From positions 124,001 to 188,000 of the forward strand of contig JAPTMU010000287.1 in assembly GCA_028583405.1 (NCBI GenBank): a stretch of DNA of 64,000 nt. Direction: 5' to 3'. Of the stretch, positions 34,720 to 45,751 are shown piece by piece; the first letter of the stretch is position 1; every line of letters starts with the position of its first letter. The stretch is from Pogonophryne albipinna. Lineage: Eukaryota > Chordata > Actinopteri > Perciformes > Artedidraconidae. The translations under genes were made by a program, and so were the position numbers. Under the pieces are notes generated by a model. That model searched no databases and was not told the DNA's origin. It was given only the letters and a program-made list of their open reading frames with translations.

Positions 34720-34786
34720 AGGTTCCACCGAGATTTGAACTCAGATCACTGGATTCAAAGTCCAGAGTGCTAACCATTACACCATG
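34720..34786 (-). pseudogene. tRNA-Gln lacking its 5' acceptor strand
   Basis: Same 8-bp CCATG-mediated deletion as 31602 but in a different slot (T50.G64 type, +569), so the deletion arose at least twice. It accounts for the 297 bp, rather than 305 bp, to the next tRNA. Confidence 0.88.
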
Positions 34787-35016
34787 TGTTTGTAAGTTTT
34801 AGTGCACTGTTTTTCGAGCAAATGCAACTTAAGCTACTTTAAACTTTGGTTGCTTGCTTTTAGTAGTTGGTTACTGAACCAATAGAGGACGAGACAACTG
34901 TTGGGGGTTTGTCACCATCTCTTACGGTGATGTTCTGACATGATGGGTTCCCTTCAAATACATTGGAAATGGGAGATTATATATTGAATATGTTTGGGTT
35001 GACTCTGTAAAGCATC

Positions 35017-35088
35017 AGGTTCCACCGAGATTTGAACTCAGATCACTGGATTCAAAGTCCAGAGTGCTAACCATTACACCATGGAACC
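35017..35088 (-). tRNA. tRNA-Gln (UUG)
   Basis: T50.G64 wobble only; opens the 1,731-bp unit. Confidence 0.9.
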
Positions 35089-35323
35089 ATGAGTTTCTGA
35101 GTTCATGGAGCTTTTTTATGAGCAAATGCAACTATATCTACGTTAAACTTTGGTTTCTGACTTTTAGAGGTTGGTTGAAAGTTCTTGCAACTAAACAGTT
35201 TCTTTTGACAGTGATTACAGGGCAATGGGACTCTTTCTACTTTCTTTTTGGACTAGAAAGACTACCTTATGGCATACATAAAGCAACCAGGCAGAACTGT
35301 GGGGTTTCTGTCAGTAATTCTTC

Positions 35324-35395
35324 AGGTTCCACTGAGATTTGAACTCGGATCACTGGATTCAAAGTCCAGAGTGCTAACCATTACACCATGGAACC
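35324..35395 (-). tRNA. tRNA-Gln (UUG), variant
   Basis: A64 without the matching T50, leaving a C50.A64 mismatch: one half of the compensated state in this slot. Confidence 0.78.
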
Positions 35396-35873
35396 ATGTA
35401 TATGTGAGTTTCAGTGCACTTTATATACGTTAAACTTTGGTTTCTCGCTTTTAGTAGTTTGTAACTGAACCGATAGAAAAAGAGAGAACTGCTGGATAAA
35501 CTACCTTTGAATTTGATAACTCTAAATGCTGGAAGAAGAAAGAACTGTTTGGGTTTTGTCACCATCTCTTACAGGGAAGTTCTGACATGAATGTTTCCCC
35601 TGAAACCCTAAACCTACATCTAAACATGTGTGGGGTAACTCTAATGTATCACCATGGAACCATGTGTTCAGGGGTTTAGTGCACTTTATTTTTCAGCTAA
35701 TGCAACTAAACCTACGTTAAACTTTGGTTTCTTGCTTTTAGTAGTTGGTTACTGAACCATTAGAGGACGAGACAACTGTTTGGGGTTTGTCACCATCATG
35801 GACTAGAAAGAGTACCCTATGGCATACATAAAGCAACCAGGCAGCACTGTGGGGTTTCTGTCAGTAAGTCATC

Positions 35874-35945
35874 AGGTTCCTCTGAGATTTGAACTCTGAT
35901 CACTGGATTCAAAGTCCAGAGTGCTAACCATTACACCATGGAACC
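35874..35945 (-). tRNA. tRNA-Gln (UUG), degenerate
   Basis: A66, A64 and A50: mismatches in both acceptor and T stems. Same form at 37605 and 41388. Confidence 0.7.
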
Positions 35946-36442
35946 ATGAGTTTGTGAGTTTTAGTGCACGTTCTTTCTGCACTCTTTACTCTACTTTGGA
36001 CGACAGAGGAGCTGTGTTCTATGAAACTGAAAAGTGCACTTTTCTTTCGAGCAAATGCAACTAAATCTACGTTAAACTTTGGTTTCTCGCTTCTAGTAGT
36101 TTGTAACTGAACCAATAGTCCATAAGGGGTTATGAGGGTGTTTATTTATTCTTTGTCTTTTTACCATGTTTTCTGTTTTTTTGGGACTTTCCCCGCTGAA
36201 TGTTCTTGCAACCAAACAGTTCCTTTTGACAGTGAATACGGGGCAATATGACTCTTTCTACTTTCTTTTAAAAATGTTGTACTAGAAAGCCTACCTTTGA
36301 ATTTGATAACTGTAAATGCTGGAGGAAGAACAGGTTTCCCCCATCTCTTACAGTGACGTTCTGACCTGATGGGTTCCCTTTAAACACATTGGAAATGGGG
36401 GATTAGATATTTTATCTTGGTGGTTTAACTCTGTAAATAATC

Positions 36443-36514
36443 AGGTTCCACTGAGATTTGAACTCAGATCACTGGATTCAAAGTCCAGAGTGCTAACCAT
36501 TACACCATGGAACC
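36443..36514 (-). tRNA. tRNA-Gln (UUG), compensated T stem
   Basis: T50-A64 Watson-Crick pair replaces C50-G64; all stems intact. Confidence 0.88.
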
Positions 36515-36747
36515 ATGTGTTTGTAAGTTTTAGTGCACTGTTTTTCGAGAAAATGCAACTTAAGCTACTTTAAACTTTGGTTGCTTGCTTTTAGTAGTTG
36601 GTTACTGAACCAATAGAGGATGAGACAACTGTTGGGGGTTTGTCACCATCTCTTACGGTGACGTTCTGACATGATGGGTTCCCTTCAAATACATTGGAAA
36701 TGGGAGATTATATATTGAATATGTTTGGGTTGACTCTGTAAAGCATC

Positions 36748-36819
36748 AGGTTCCACCGAGATTTGAACTCAGATCACTGGATTCAAAGTCCAGAGTGCTA
36801 ACCATTACACCATGGAACC
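36748..36819 (-). tRNA. tRNA-Gln (UUG)
   Basis: T50.G64 wobble only; opens the 1,725-bp unit, which closely repeats the one before. Confidence 0.9.
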
Positions 36820-37054
36820 ATGAGTTTCTGAGTTCATGGAGCTTTTTTATGAGCAAATGCAACTATATCTACGTTAAACTTTGGTTTCTGACTTTTAGAG
36901 GTTGGTTGAAAGTTCTTGCAACTAAACAGTTTCTTTTGACAGTGATTACAGGGCAATGGGACTCTTTCTACTTTCTTTTTGGACTAGAAAGACTACCTTA
37001 TGGCATACATAAAGCAACCAGGCAGAACTGTGGGGTTTCTGTCAGTAATTCTTC

Positions 37055-37126
37055 AGGTTCCACTGAGATTTGAACTCGGATCACTGGATTCAAAGTCCAG
37101 AGTGCTAACCATTACACCATGGAACC
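37055..37126 (-). tRNA. tRNA-Gln (UUG), variant
   Basis: C50.A64 mismatch, as at 35324 one unit earlier. Confidence 0.78.
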
Positions 37127-37604
37127 ATGTATATGTGAGTTTCAGTGCACTTTATATACGTTAAACTTTGGTTTCTCGCTTTTAGTAGTTTGTAACTGAA
37201 CCGATAGAAAAAGAGAGAACTGCTGGATAAACTACCTTTGAATTTGATAACTCTAAATGCTGGAAGAAGAAAGAACTGTTTGGGTTTTGTCACCATCTCT
37301 TACAGGGAAGTTCTGACATGAATGTTTCCCCTGAAACCCTAAACCTACATCTAAACATGTGTGGGGTAACTCTAATGTATCACCATGGAACCATGTGTTC
37401 AGGGGTTTAGTGCACTTTATTTTTCAGCTAATGCAACTAAACCTACGTTAAACTTTGGTTTCTTGCTTTTAGTAGTTGGTTACTGAACCAATAGAGGACG
37501 AGACAACTGTTTGGGGTTTGTCACCATCATGGACTAGAAAGAGTACCCTATGGCATACATAAAGCAACCAGGCAGCACTGTGGGGTTTCTGTCAGTAAGT
37601 CATC

Positions 37605-37676
37605 AGGTTCCTCTGAGATTTGAACTCTGATCACTGGATTCAAAGTCCAGAGTGCTAACCATTACACCATGGAACC
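37605..37676 (-). tRNA. tRNA-Gln (UUG), degenerate
   Basis: A66, A64, A50, as at 35874. The next spacing is 563 bp because a 6-bp motif is lost near 38030. Confidence 0.7.
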
Positions 37677-38167
37677 ATGAGTTTGTGAGTTTTAGTGCAC
37701 GTTCTTTCTGCACTCTTTACTCTACTTTGGACGACAGAGGAGCTGTGTTCTATGAAACTGAAAAGTGCACTTTTCTTTCGAGCAAATGCAACTAAATCTA
37801 CGTTAAACTTTGGTTTCTCGCTTCTAGTAGTTTGTAACTGAACCAATAGTCCATAAGGGGTTATGAGGGTGTTTATTTATTCTTTGTCTTTTTACCATGT
37901 TTTCTGTTTTTTTGGGACTTTCCCCGCTGAATGTTCTTGCAACCAAACAGTTCCTTTTGACAGTGAATACGGGGCAATATGACTCTTTCTACTTTCTTTT
38001 AAAAATGTTGTACTAGAAAGCCTACCTTTGATAACTGTAAATGCTGGAGGAAGAACAGGTTTCCCCCATCTCTTACAGTGATGTTCTGACCTGATGGGTT
38101 CCCTTTAAACACATTGGAAATGGGGGATTAGATATTTTATCTTGGTGGTTTAACTCTGTAAATAATC

Positions 38168-38239
38168 AGGTTCCACCGAGATTTGAACTCAGATCACTGG
38201 ATTCAAAGTCCAGAGTGCTAACCATTACACCATGGAACC
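38168..38239 (-). tRNA. tRNA-Gln (UUG)
   Basis: T50.G64 wobble, where the same slot one unit earlier (36443) has the compensated T-A pair. Confidence 0.9.
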
Positions 38240-38472
38240 ATGTGTTTGTAAGTTTTAGTGCACTGTTTTTCGAGAAAATGCAACTTAAGCTACTTTAAAC
38301 TTTGGTTGCTTGCTTTTAGTAGTTGGTTACTGAACCAATAGAGGATGAGACAACTGTTGGGGGTTTGTCACCATCTCTTACGGTGACGTTCTGACATGAT
38401 GGGTTCCCTTCAAATACATTGGAAATGGGAGATTATATATTGAATATGTTTGGGTTGACTCTGTAAAGCATC

Positions 38473-38544
38473 AGGTTCCACCGAGATTTGAACTCAGATC
38501 ACTGGATTCAAAGTCCAGAGTGCTAACCATTACACCATGGAACC
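38473..38544 (-). tRNA. tRNA-Gln (UUG)
   Basis: T50.G64 wobble only; opens the 2,058-bp unit with five tRNAs. Confidence 0.9.
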
Positions 38545-38779
38545 ATGAGTTTCTCAGTTCATGGAGCTTTTTTATGAGCAAATGCAACTATATCTACGTT
38601 AAACTTTGGTTTCTGACTTTTAGAGGTTGGTTGAAAGTTCTTGCAACTAAACAGTTTCTTTTGACAGTGATTACAGGGCAATGGGACTCTTTCTACTTTC
38701 TTTTTGGACTAGAAAGACTACCTTATGGCATACATAAAGCAACCAGGCAGAACTGTGGGGTTTCTGTCAGTAATTCTTC

Positions 38780-38851
38780 AGGTTCCACCGAGATTTGAAC
38801 TCGGATCACTGGATTCAAAGTCCAGAGTGCTAACCATTACACCATGGAACC
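38780..38851 (-). tRNA. tRNA-Gln (UUG), consensus copy
   Basis: Mature sequence as 25647. Confidence 0.94.
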
Positions 38852-39106
38852 ATGTATATGTGAGTTTTAGTGCACTTTATATACGTTAAACTTTGGTTTC
38901 TCTGTTTCAGTAGTTTGTAACTGAACCGATAGAAAAAGAGAGAACTGCTAGATAAACTACCTTTGAATTTGATAACTCTAAATGCTGGAAGAAGAAAGAA
39001 CTGTTTGGGTTTTGTCACCATCTCTTACAGGGAAGTTCTGACATGAATGTTTCCCCTGAAACCCTAAACCTACATCTAAACATGTGTGGGGTATCTCTAA
39101 TTTATC

Positions 39107-39178
39107 AGGATCCACCGAGATTAGAACTCAGATCACTGGATTCAAAGTCCAGAGTGCTAACCATTACACCATATAACC
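39107..39178 (-). tRNA. tRNA-Gln (UUG), degenerate
   Basis: T70, T57, T50 plus A5 and T6 in the 5' acceptor strand (GGTTATA). Three acceptor pairs are lost. Best read as a pseudo-tRNA in the extra +327 slot. Confidence 0.65.
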
Positions 39179-39656
39179 ATGTATATGTGAGTTTTAGTGC
39201 ACTTTATACACGTTAAACTTTGGTTTCTCGCTTTTAGTAGTTTGTAACTGAACCGATAGAGGAAGAGAGAACTGCTAGATAAACTACCTTTGAATTTGAT
39301 AACTCTAAATGCTGGAAGAAGAAAGAACTGTTTGGGTTTTGTCACCATCTCTTACAGGGAAGTTCTGACATGAATGTTTCCCCTGAAACCCTAAACCTAC
39401 ATCTAAACATGTGTGGGGTAACTCTAATGTATCACCATGGAACCATGTGTTCAGGGGTTTAGTGCACTTTATTTTTCAGCTAATGCAACTAAACCTACGT
39501 TAAACTTTGGTTTCTTGCTTTTAGTAGTTGGTTACTGAACCAATAGAGGACGAGACAACTGTTTGGGGTTTGTCACCATCATGGACTAGAAAGAGTACCC
39601 TATGGCATACATAAAGCAACCAGGCAGCACTGTGGGGTTTCTGTCAGTAAGTCTTC

Positions 39657-39728
39657 ATGTTCCACCGAGATTTGAACTCTGATCACTGGATTCAAAGTCC
39701 AGAGTGCTAACCATTACACCATGGAACC
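39657..39728 (-). tRNA. tRNA-Gln (UUG), variant
   Basis: A72 and A50.G64, as at 30421. Confidence 0.72.
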
Positions 39729-40225
39729 ATGAGTTTGTGAGTTTTAGTGCACGTTCTTTCTGCACTCTTTACTCTACTTTGGACGACAGAGGAGCTGTGT
39801 TGTATGAAACTGAAAAGTGCACTTTTCTTTCGAGCAAATGCAACTAAATCTACGTTAAACTTTGGTTTCTCGCTTCTAGTAGTTTGTAACTGAACCAATA
39901 GTCCATAAGGGGTTATGAGGGTGTTTATTTATTCTTTGTCTTTTTACCATGTTTTCTGTTTTTTTGGGACTTTCCCCGCTGAATGTTCTTGCAACCAAAC
40001 AGTTCCTTTTGACAGTGAATACGGGGCAATATGACTCTTTCTACTTTCTTTTAAAAATGTTGTACTAGAAAGCCTACCTTTGAATTTGATAACTGTAAAT
40101 GCTGGAGGAAGAACAGGTTTCCCCCATCTCTTACAGTGATGTTCTGACCTGATGGGTTCCCTTTAAACACATTGGAAATGGGGGATTAGATATTTCATAT
40201 TGGTGGTTTAACTCTGTAAATCATC

Positions 40226-40297
40226 AGGTTCCACTGAGATTTGAACTCAGATCACTGGATTCAAAGTCCAGAGTGCTAACCATTACACCATGGAACC
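40226..40297 (-). tRNA. tRNA-Gln (UUG), compensated T stem
   Basis: T50-A64 pair, stems intact, as at 36443. Confidence 0.88.
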
Positions 40298-40530
40298 ATG
40301 TGTTTGTAAGTTTTAGTGCACTGTTTTTCGAGCAAATGCAACTTAAGCTACTTTAAACTTTGGTTGCTTGCTTTTAGTAGTTGGTTACTGAACCAATAGA
40401 GGACAAGACAACTGTTGGGGGTTTGTCACCATCTCTTACGGTGATGTTCTGACATGATGGGTTCCCTTCAAATACATTGGAAATGGGAGATTATATATTG
40501 AATATGTTTGGGTTGACTCTGTAAAGCATC

Positions 40531-40602
40531 AGGTTCCACCGAGATTTGAACTCAGATCACTGGATTCAAAGTCCAGAGTGCTAACCATTACACCATGGAA
40601 CC
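40531..40602 (-). tRNA. tRNA-Gln (UUG)
   Basis: T50.G64 wobble only; opens the last, broken unit. Confidence 0.9.
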
Positions 40603-40837
40603 ATGAGTTTCTGAGTTCATGGAGCTTTTTTATGAGCAAATGCAACTATATCTACGTTAAACTTTGGTTTCTGACTTTTAGAGGTTGGTTGAAAGTTCTT
40701 GCAACTAAACAGTTTCTTTTGACAGTGATTACAGGGCAATGGAACTCTTTCTACTTTCTTTTTGGACTAGAAAGACTACCTTATGGCATACATAAAGCAA
40801 CCAGGCAGAACTGTGGGGTTTCTGTCAGTAATTCTTC

Positions 40838-40909
40838 AGGTTCCACCGAGATTTGAACTCGGATCACTGGATTCAAAGTCCAGAGTGCTAACCATTACAC
40901 CATGGAACC
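40838..40909 (-). tRNA. tRNA-Gln (UUG), consensus copy
   Basis: Mature sequence as 25647. Confidence 0.94.
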
Positions 40910-41387
40910 ATGTATATGTGAGTTTTAGTGCACTTTATATACGTTAAACTTTGGTTTCTCTGTTTCAGTAGTTTGTAACTGAACCGATAGAGGAAGAGAG
41001 AACTGCTAGATAAACTACCTTTGAATTTGATAACTCTAAATGCTGGAAGAAGAAAGAACTGTTTGGGTTTTGTCACCATCTCTTACAGGGAAGTTCTGAC
41101 ATGAATGTTTCCCCTGAAACCCTAAACCTACATCTAAACATGTGTGGGGTAACTCTAATGTATCACCATGGAACCATGTGTTCAGGGGTTTAGTGCACTT
41201 TATTTTTCAGCTAATGCAACTAAACCTACGTTAAACTTTGGTTTCTTGCTTTTAGTAGTTGGTTACTGAACCAATAGAGGACGAGACAACTGTTTGGGTT
41301 TTGTCACCATCATGGACTAGAAAGAGTACCCTATGGCATACATAAAGCAACCAGGCAGCACTGTGGGGTTTCTGTCAGTAAGTCATC

Positions 41388-41459
41388 AGGTTCCTCTGAG
41401 ATTTGAACTCTGATCACTGGATTCAAAGTCCAGAGTGCTAACCATTACACCATGGAACC
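41388..41459 (-). tRNA. tRNA-Gln (UUG), degenerate
   Basis: A66, A64, A50, the same form as 35874 and 37605. Confidence 0.7.
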
Positions 41460-41956
41460 ATGAGTTTGTGAGTTTTAGTGCACGTTCTTTCTGCACTCTT
41501 TACTCTACTTTGGACGACAGAGGAGCTGTGTTCTATGAAACTGAAAAGTGCACTTTTCTTTCGAGCAAATGCAACTAAATCTACGTTACACTTTGGTTTC
41601 TCGCTTCTAGTAGTTTGTAACTGAACCAATAGTCCATAAGGGGTTATGAGGGTGTTTATTTATTCTTTGTCTTTTTACCATGTTTTCTGTTTTTTTGGGA
41701 CTTTCCCCGCTGAATGTTCTTGCAACCAAACAGTTCCTTTTGACAGTGAATACGGGGCAATATGACTCTTTCTACTTTCTTTTAAAAATGTTGTACTAGA
41801 AAGCCTACCTTTGAATTTGATAACTGTAAATGCTGGAGGAAGAACAGGTTTCCCCCATCTCTTACAGTGACGTTCTGACCTGATGGGTTCCCTTTAAACA
41901 CATTGGAAATGGGGGATTAGATATTTTATCTTGGTGGTTTAACTCTGTAAATAATC

Positions 41957-42002
41957 AGGTTCCACCGAGATTTGAACTCAGATCACTGGATTCAAAGTCC
42001 AG
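41957..42002 (-). pseudogene. tRNA-Gln fragment at the array breakpoint
   Basis: T arm and 3' acceptor strand (T50.G64 type) and the anticodon region to TCCAG remain; the sequence then switches to unrelated TATGACATGAAGGAC. The cut marks the right edge of the type A array. Confidence 0.9.
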
Positions 42003-42991
42003 TATGACATGAAGGACAACCCATATACTTCATTCCTTCAGGATCTAAAATAAGCAGAATCAATCAGGTAACTTCTTTCTCATGTAAATGAAGCATCAGC
42101 AAAGCCCTGTTAATCCACTATTCCTGGTTTCTCTCTTCAGGAAACTGTTTGGTTTACACCTTAAACACACATTTCCCATTGTTCCCATCAATGTTAAAAC
42201 ATGAAAACCCTAGTGCTATAGAGTGAAATGCAGAAACAGAATAACATTCCCATATGGTTTATCTAACCTGACAGCAGTTTAAATTAATTCCTGAAAGTCT
42301 AACCAGCTGTTGTGTATTTAGTGGTTTAGTCACTGTGTAAACTTTGTCTGCTCCAATAAGTTCTTACTTTGCAAACAGACAACAATGCCAGCATCAAACC
42401 ACTGTGATTTAATGTCACTTCAGCTTTAATGCCCTATAAAAGCAGTTTATTTCCATTCAATCATTGTCCTTTTAATTCACGCTCCAGTTTGGGGTTTTTC
42501 ATAACTTTCTGGAACATCTGCTTTGAGTTTGTTAGCATGTTTTTTAGTCCTTTGACTCCAGATCAGGAGAGAAAGACTTGGATGTGGAGGTGGCTGCGGC
42601 TCACTCAAATTGCTAGAAGGAGGCATGTGAAGAGTTTCTTGGTATTTCGCTGGTTTGAAGGTGATTTCTGCTGGCGGAGAGACTTGATGAGACCTCTATT
42701 GGAAACATATGTTCTGGCAATTGCAGTCTTTACTTCACTGTGGGTTGCAGACAAGCTGTGTGCTATGTAACCCAAAACTATGGTGTATTCTGAGTTCAAC
42801 GTTCAGACGTTTATAGGCAAAAATAGAGAAAATGAAGCCATATGGATCGGCTCTATTGGACTTTGAGCTATGGTTTGATTGGTTGATTGTGTATCGACCA
42901 TGGATCTCTGTCCTTTACATTTTCTAACAATGATGAGAACAATGGACAATGTGTCTTTTAGTTGTAAACCATGAAAGAAACCATGAATAGT
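42003..42991. other. Inverted spacer segment and unassigned sequence
   Basis: Positions 42020-42122 are the reverse complement of parts of 44224-44375 (CCCATATACTTCATT against AATGAAGTATATGGG; GCCCTGTTAATCCACTAT against ATAGTGGATTAACAGGGC). The 113-codon open frame at 42429-42770 lacks recognisable domains, and part of it (GGCAATTGCAGTCTTTACTT) resembles the type B spacer near 51957, so I do not call a gene. Confidence 0.6.
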
Positions 42992-44222
42992 CAGGGCTCG
43001 ACATTATAAATGGCCCGCTGGCCCGGAAACACTATTTAGACACCCCGGGCCAGCATAACGTACTTTCCACTTGCCCGCTCGGGCCACTAAAAATATTGCT
43101 TTCAAAAAAATGTCCTGTGGTATTGGTATTTTGACTAGCAATTTAGTTAAATTGTTTCGTTTATCAACGCTACAACATAGCATTCCGTGAGTCGGTTGTC
43201 GTTGTTGGGTGAAAAGCAAACAGCTGTTTGCTGCGGAGCACAGCGCGAGCAGGCCCCCGTGAGCGGGAGCGCGCTCCTTCACCACAGACTATCGCGCCAC
43301 CTAACCATTCGCCAAAATGTTTTTAATAGCAGCGGTAGCCGGGCAAAAAACAATCTTCAAATAAAAGAAAGTCACCGGAGGAGTTAAAGAAGAGTGACAG
43401 GGAGCATGAGAAGAAGAGGGAGAGGAAGTTTCAGCCAGCTTGATCGATGGAGTTGGCTTCTAGTGGTGCAGTGACGCGTCCTAAAACCCTTTTATAATCT
43501 ATCGATTAGATTTATGATTCGAAAATTATAAAAGTAGGGTAGACATGTGGAGATTATCCGGCTGAACAAAACGTGCATTTATCAAACAGGTTTGTTTTCC
43601 ACAGACCTTATTTCCAGCTATTTTCCAAAACCTGTGGAGAAATGCCATTGCTTTCTGTGGAGGGAACCAGCAGCTTACTTCCTCGTTTTAGGACGCGTCA
43701 CTGCACCTCTCAATATGATGCCAATATAAACAAGGTCTTCTGTCGGCTCTGTACATCAATGCCGACCTATGCTGACAAGTAAGTGAAGAGTAGACAATAT
43801 AAAGGTATTGGCGAAATGTCCCAGCAGTTTAGGATAATGAAGGTTCTAATCAAATCAATTACATAGCCATTACATGTCTAACTCCTAATGACAGGAAGGC
43901 AGAAAGTGCATTATACAAATAATAATACTCATAATAGCAGAATTTTTTTAACAATATCATTATTTTTAATAAACCAAATATGAACAATTGAGGAAAATGA
44001 GGAAGAACTGATGATTCAAATGTTGTAGTAAAAGTAGTAATGTAGTTAGTGCATACATTAGGCTACTATTGCAACAAATGTGTTAATTTTCTTCATTATT
44101 AGTCGATTTTTTTTTTGGTGGACGAATGCTCCGGGCCAGTGGTTACAATGGTGGGGCCAGTGATAATACAATTCCACCGGCCCGGAGGGCCAGTGGCATT
44201 TTACCCTTAATGTCTACCCCTG
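42992..44222. mobile_element. hAT-like element with transposase zinc-finger remnant, copy 1
   Basis: Ends CAGGGCTCGACATTATA and TTAATGTCTACCCCTG form a decayed inverted repeat. The 5-bp ATAGT flanks both sides (42987-42991 and 44223-44227). Plus-strand fragments read SSNKRKSPEELKKSDREHEK and, after a nested element, YDANINKVFCRLCTSMP before a GTAAGT donor. The KVFCRLC motif suits the N-terminal zinc finger of a ZNF862-like hAT protein (tentative). GGCCCGC/GCGGGCC motifs fill both arms. Confidence 0.75.
43464..43710. mobile_element. Nested palindromic MITE, copy 1
   Basis: GGTGCAGTGACGCGTCCTAA at the left and TTAGGACGCGTCACTGCACC at the right are a perfect inverted repeat. It splits the zinc-finger frame of the enclosing element. 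Confidence 0.85.
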
Positions 44223-44516
44223 ATAGTGGATTAACAGGGCTTTGTTGAATGCTGGTGTGATTAAATCATGCCTGTTAATAGTTATTCTAGGGCAATAAGA
44301 TTGTTTCCCTTTTTCTTGCTTCGTTAGAACTAAAAGAAAGTAACCTGATTTGATCCTGAAGCAATGAAGTATATGGGATTTGCTCCATCTCATACAGTAA
44401 GGTTGAGGCTGTCATCAACTCATTGCCCATATGATGAAGACATGGATCACCTTGAGGTATATTACACTGTAAATATAAAGAAACTAGGATGAACTGTGGG
44501 TTTACAGTTAATCTTC

Positions 44517-44571
44517 AGGTTGCACCGAGATTTGATCTCGGATCACTAGATTCAAAGTCCACCATGGAACC
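44517..44571 (-). pseudogene. tRNA-Gln lacking the D arm
   Basis: A 17-bp deletion removes the D arm and the edge of the anticodon stem; the remainder also has C68, A54 and T40 changes. Same deletion as at 46990. Confidence 0.88.
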
Positions 44572-44995
44572 ATGAGTTTTGAGAGTATTTGCACAGTTCT
44601 TTGGGAGAAATGGAGCTGTGTTATGAGTCAAACAGCGATGAGATACTCTGTGTTCACCCTCTTTCTAGTGACTGTTAGCAACTGAACCAACAGTCCATAA
44701 CTATGGAGGGTAATTTTCTTTTTCTATTGTAGACGATGAGCTGTGGTTTGTATCCCAAGTAACTTGTTGAAAAAAACGAAAAGAGCTTTTGATTGTTAAT
44801 CGGGCCTAGGTCTTTTACCTTTCCACTTTTTCAGACTTCCCCACTTCTTCCAACTGAGAGAAAGGTTTAAATGGGACGTTCTTGCAAATAAACATTTAAT
44901 CAGGAACAACTGGATTTTGCTAACTCTCCTAACAGTTTGGGTTTTGCCCCCAGATGTAATGAGAATGTGAAGTTCTGCCTTGATGGTTTCCTTTT

Positions 44996-45030
44996 AAAGT
45001 CCAGAGTGCTAACCATTACAACATGGAACC
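44996..45030 (-). pseudogene. tRNA-Gln fragment (5' half)
   Basis: AAAGTCCAGAG onward is kept; the T arm, 3' strand and about 100 bp of spacer are missing compared with 47461-47604. The junction lies in a shared AAA. ACAACATGG replaces ACACCATGG. Confidence 0.8.
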
Positions 45031-45250
45031 ACTTATTGTATTTTGTTTGCACCGTTATTTTGCCATAAATTGAGCTATGTTATGAGACTAAAAATATTTT
45101 TAGCTAACTCTTAATGCTTGAGGAAAATATATCTGTTTGGGTTTGTCCCCACATCTTACAGGGAAGTTCTGACGTGATGGTTTCCTTTGAAACACATTGG
45201 AAATGGGGGATAAGTTACTGGTTATGTGTGGGGTAACTCCGTAATTAATC

Positions 45251-45322
45251 AGGTTCCACCGAGATTTGAACTCGGATCACTGGATTCAAAGTCCAGAGTG
45301 CTAACCATTACACCATGGAACC
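45251..45322 (-). tRNA. tRNA-Gln (UUG), consensus copy
   Basis: Mature sequence equal to the type A consensus although the flanks differ. First of a 199-bp pair. Confidence 0.94.
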
Positions 45323-45449
45323 ATGGTATTGTGGCTGTATTGCACTTCCTTTCTGCCAACTATTGAACGGTGAGCCATGAAACTAAAAGCTTTGATTTAT
45401 TCTGGGTTCAACCTTCTTCTATTGGTGTTGGTAACTGAACCAAAAGTCC

Positions 45450-45521
45450 AGGTTCCACCTAGACTAGAACTCGGATCACTGGATTCAAAGTCCAGAGTGC
45501 TAATCATTACACCATGGAACC
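45450..45521 (-). tRNA. tRNA-Gln (UUG), degenerate
   Basis: G51.A63 mismatch, T57 and G59 in the T loop, and A in place of a D-loop G (GATTAGC for GGTTAGC), which weakens both internal promoter boxes. Confidence 0.7.
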
Positions 45522-45751
45522 ATGTGTTTTATTGTGTTTGCATCGTTATTTTGCCATAAATTGAGCTATGTTATGAAACTAAAAACATTGGCATATTCTG
45601 GGTTCAGTCTTCTTCTTTGCTAACTCTTACTGCTTGAGGAAGAAATATCTGTTTGGGTTTGTCCCCATATATTGCAGGGAAGTTCTGACTTGATGGTTTT
45701 CTTTGAAACACATTGGAAATGGGGGATAAGTTACTGGTTATGTGTGGGTTA

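Larger units (their letters stand above)
24362..42002 (-). repeat. tRNA-Gln(UUG) tandem array, type A
   Basis: Higher-order units start at tRNAs 28331, 31295, 33295, 35017, 36748, 38473 and 40531, giving lengths of 2964, 2000, 1722, 1731, 1725 and 2058 bp. The basic unit has four tRNAs spaced 307, 550, 569 and 305 bp. Between the second and third lies a 12-bp stub of a lost tRNA (CACCATGGAACC at 30197, 31920, 33928, 35650, 37381, 39433, 41164, and outside the array at 22961). Longer units carry an extra tRNA at +327 or a +277 pair, or a transposon. Spacer open frames (63 and 92 codons, repeated) are by-products. The array ends at 42002 where a tRNA is cut. Confidence 0.95.

Noticed and set aside
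28378..40856. Repeated 92-codon and 63-codon frames in the array as a gene family
   Set aside because: They recur only because spacers are tandemly copied, include tRNA sequence read as protein, and show no protein-like conservation.
24405..42002. CRISPR-like array from regular 70-bp repeats and spacers
   Set aside because: The repeats fold as tRNA-Gln with internal promoter boxes, spacers are themselves repeated, and the host is a vertebrate.
42429..42770. 113-codon frame as a gene
   Set aside because: No domain, and part of its sequence resembles a type B array spacer.
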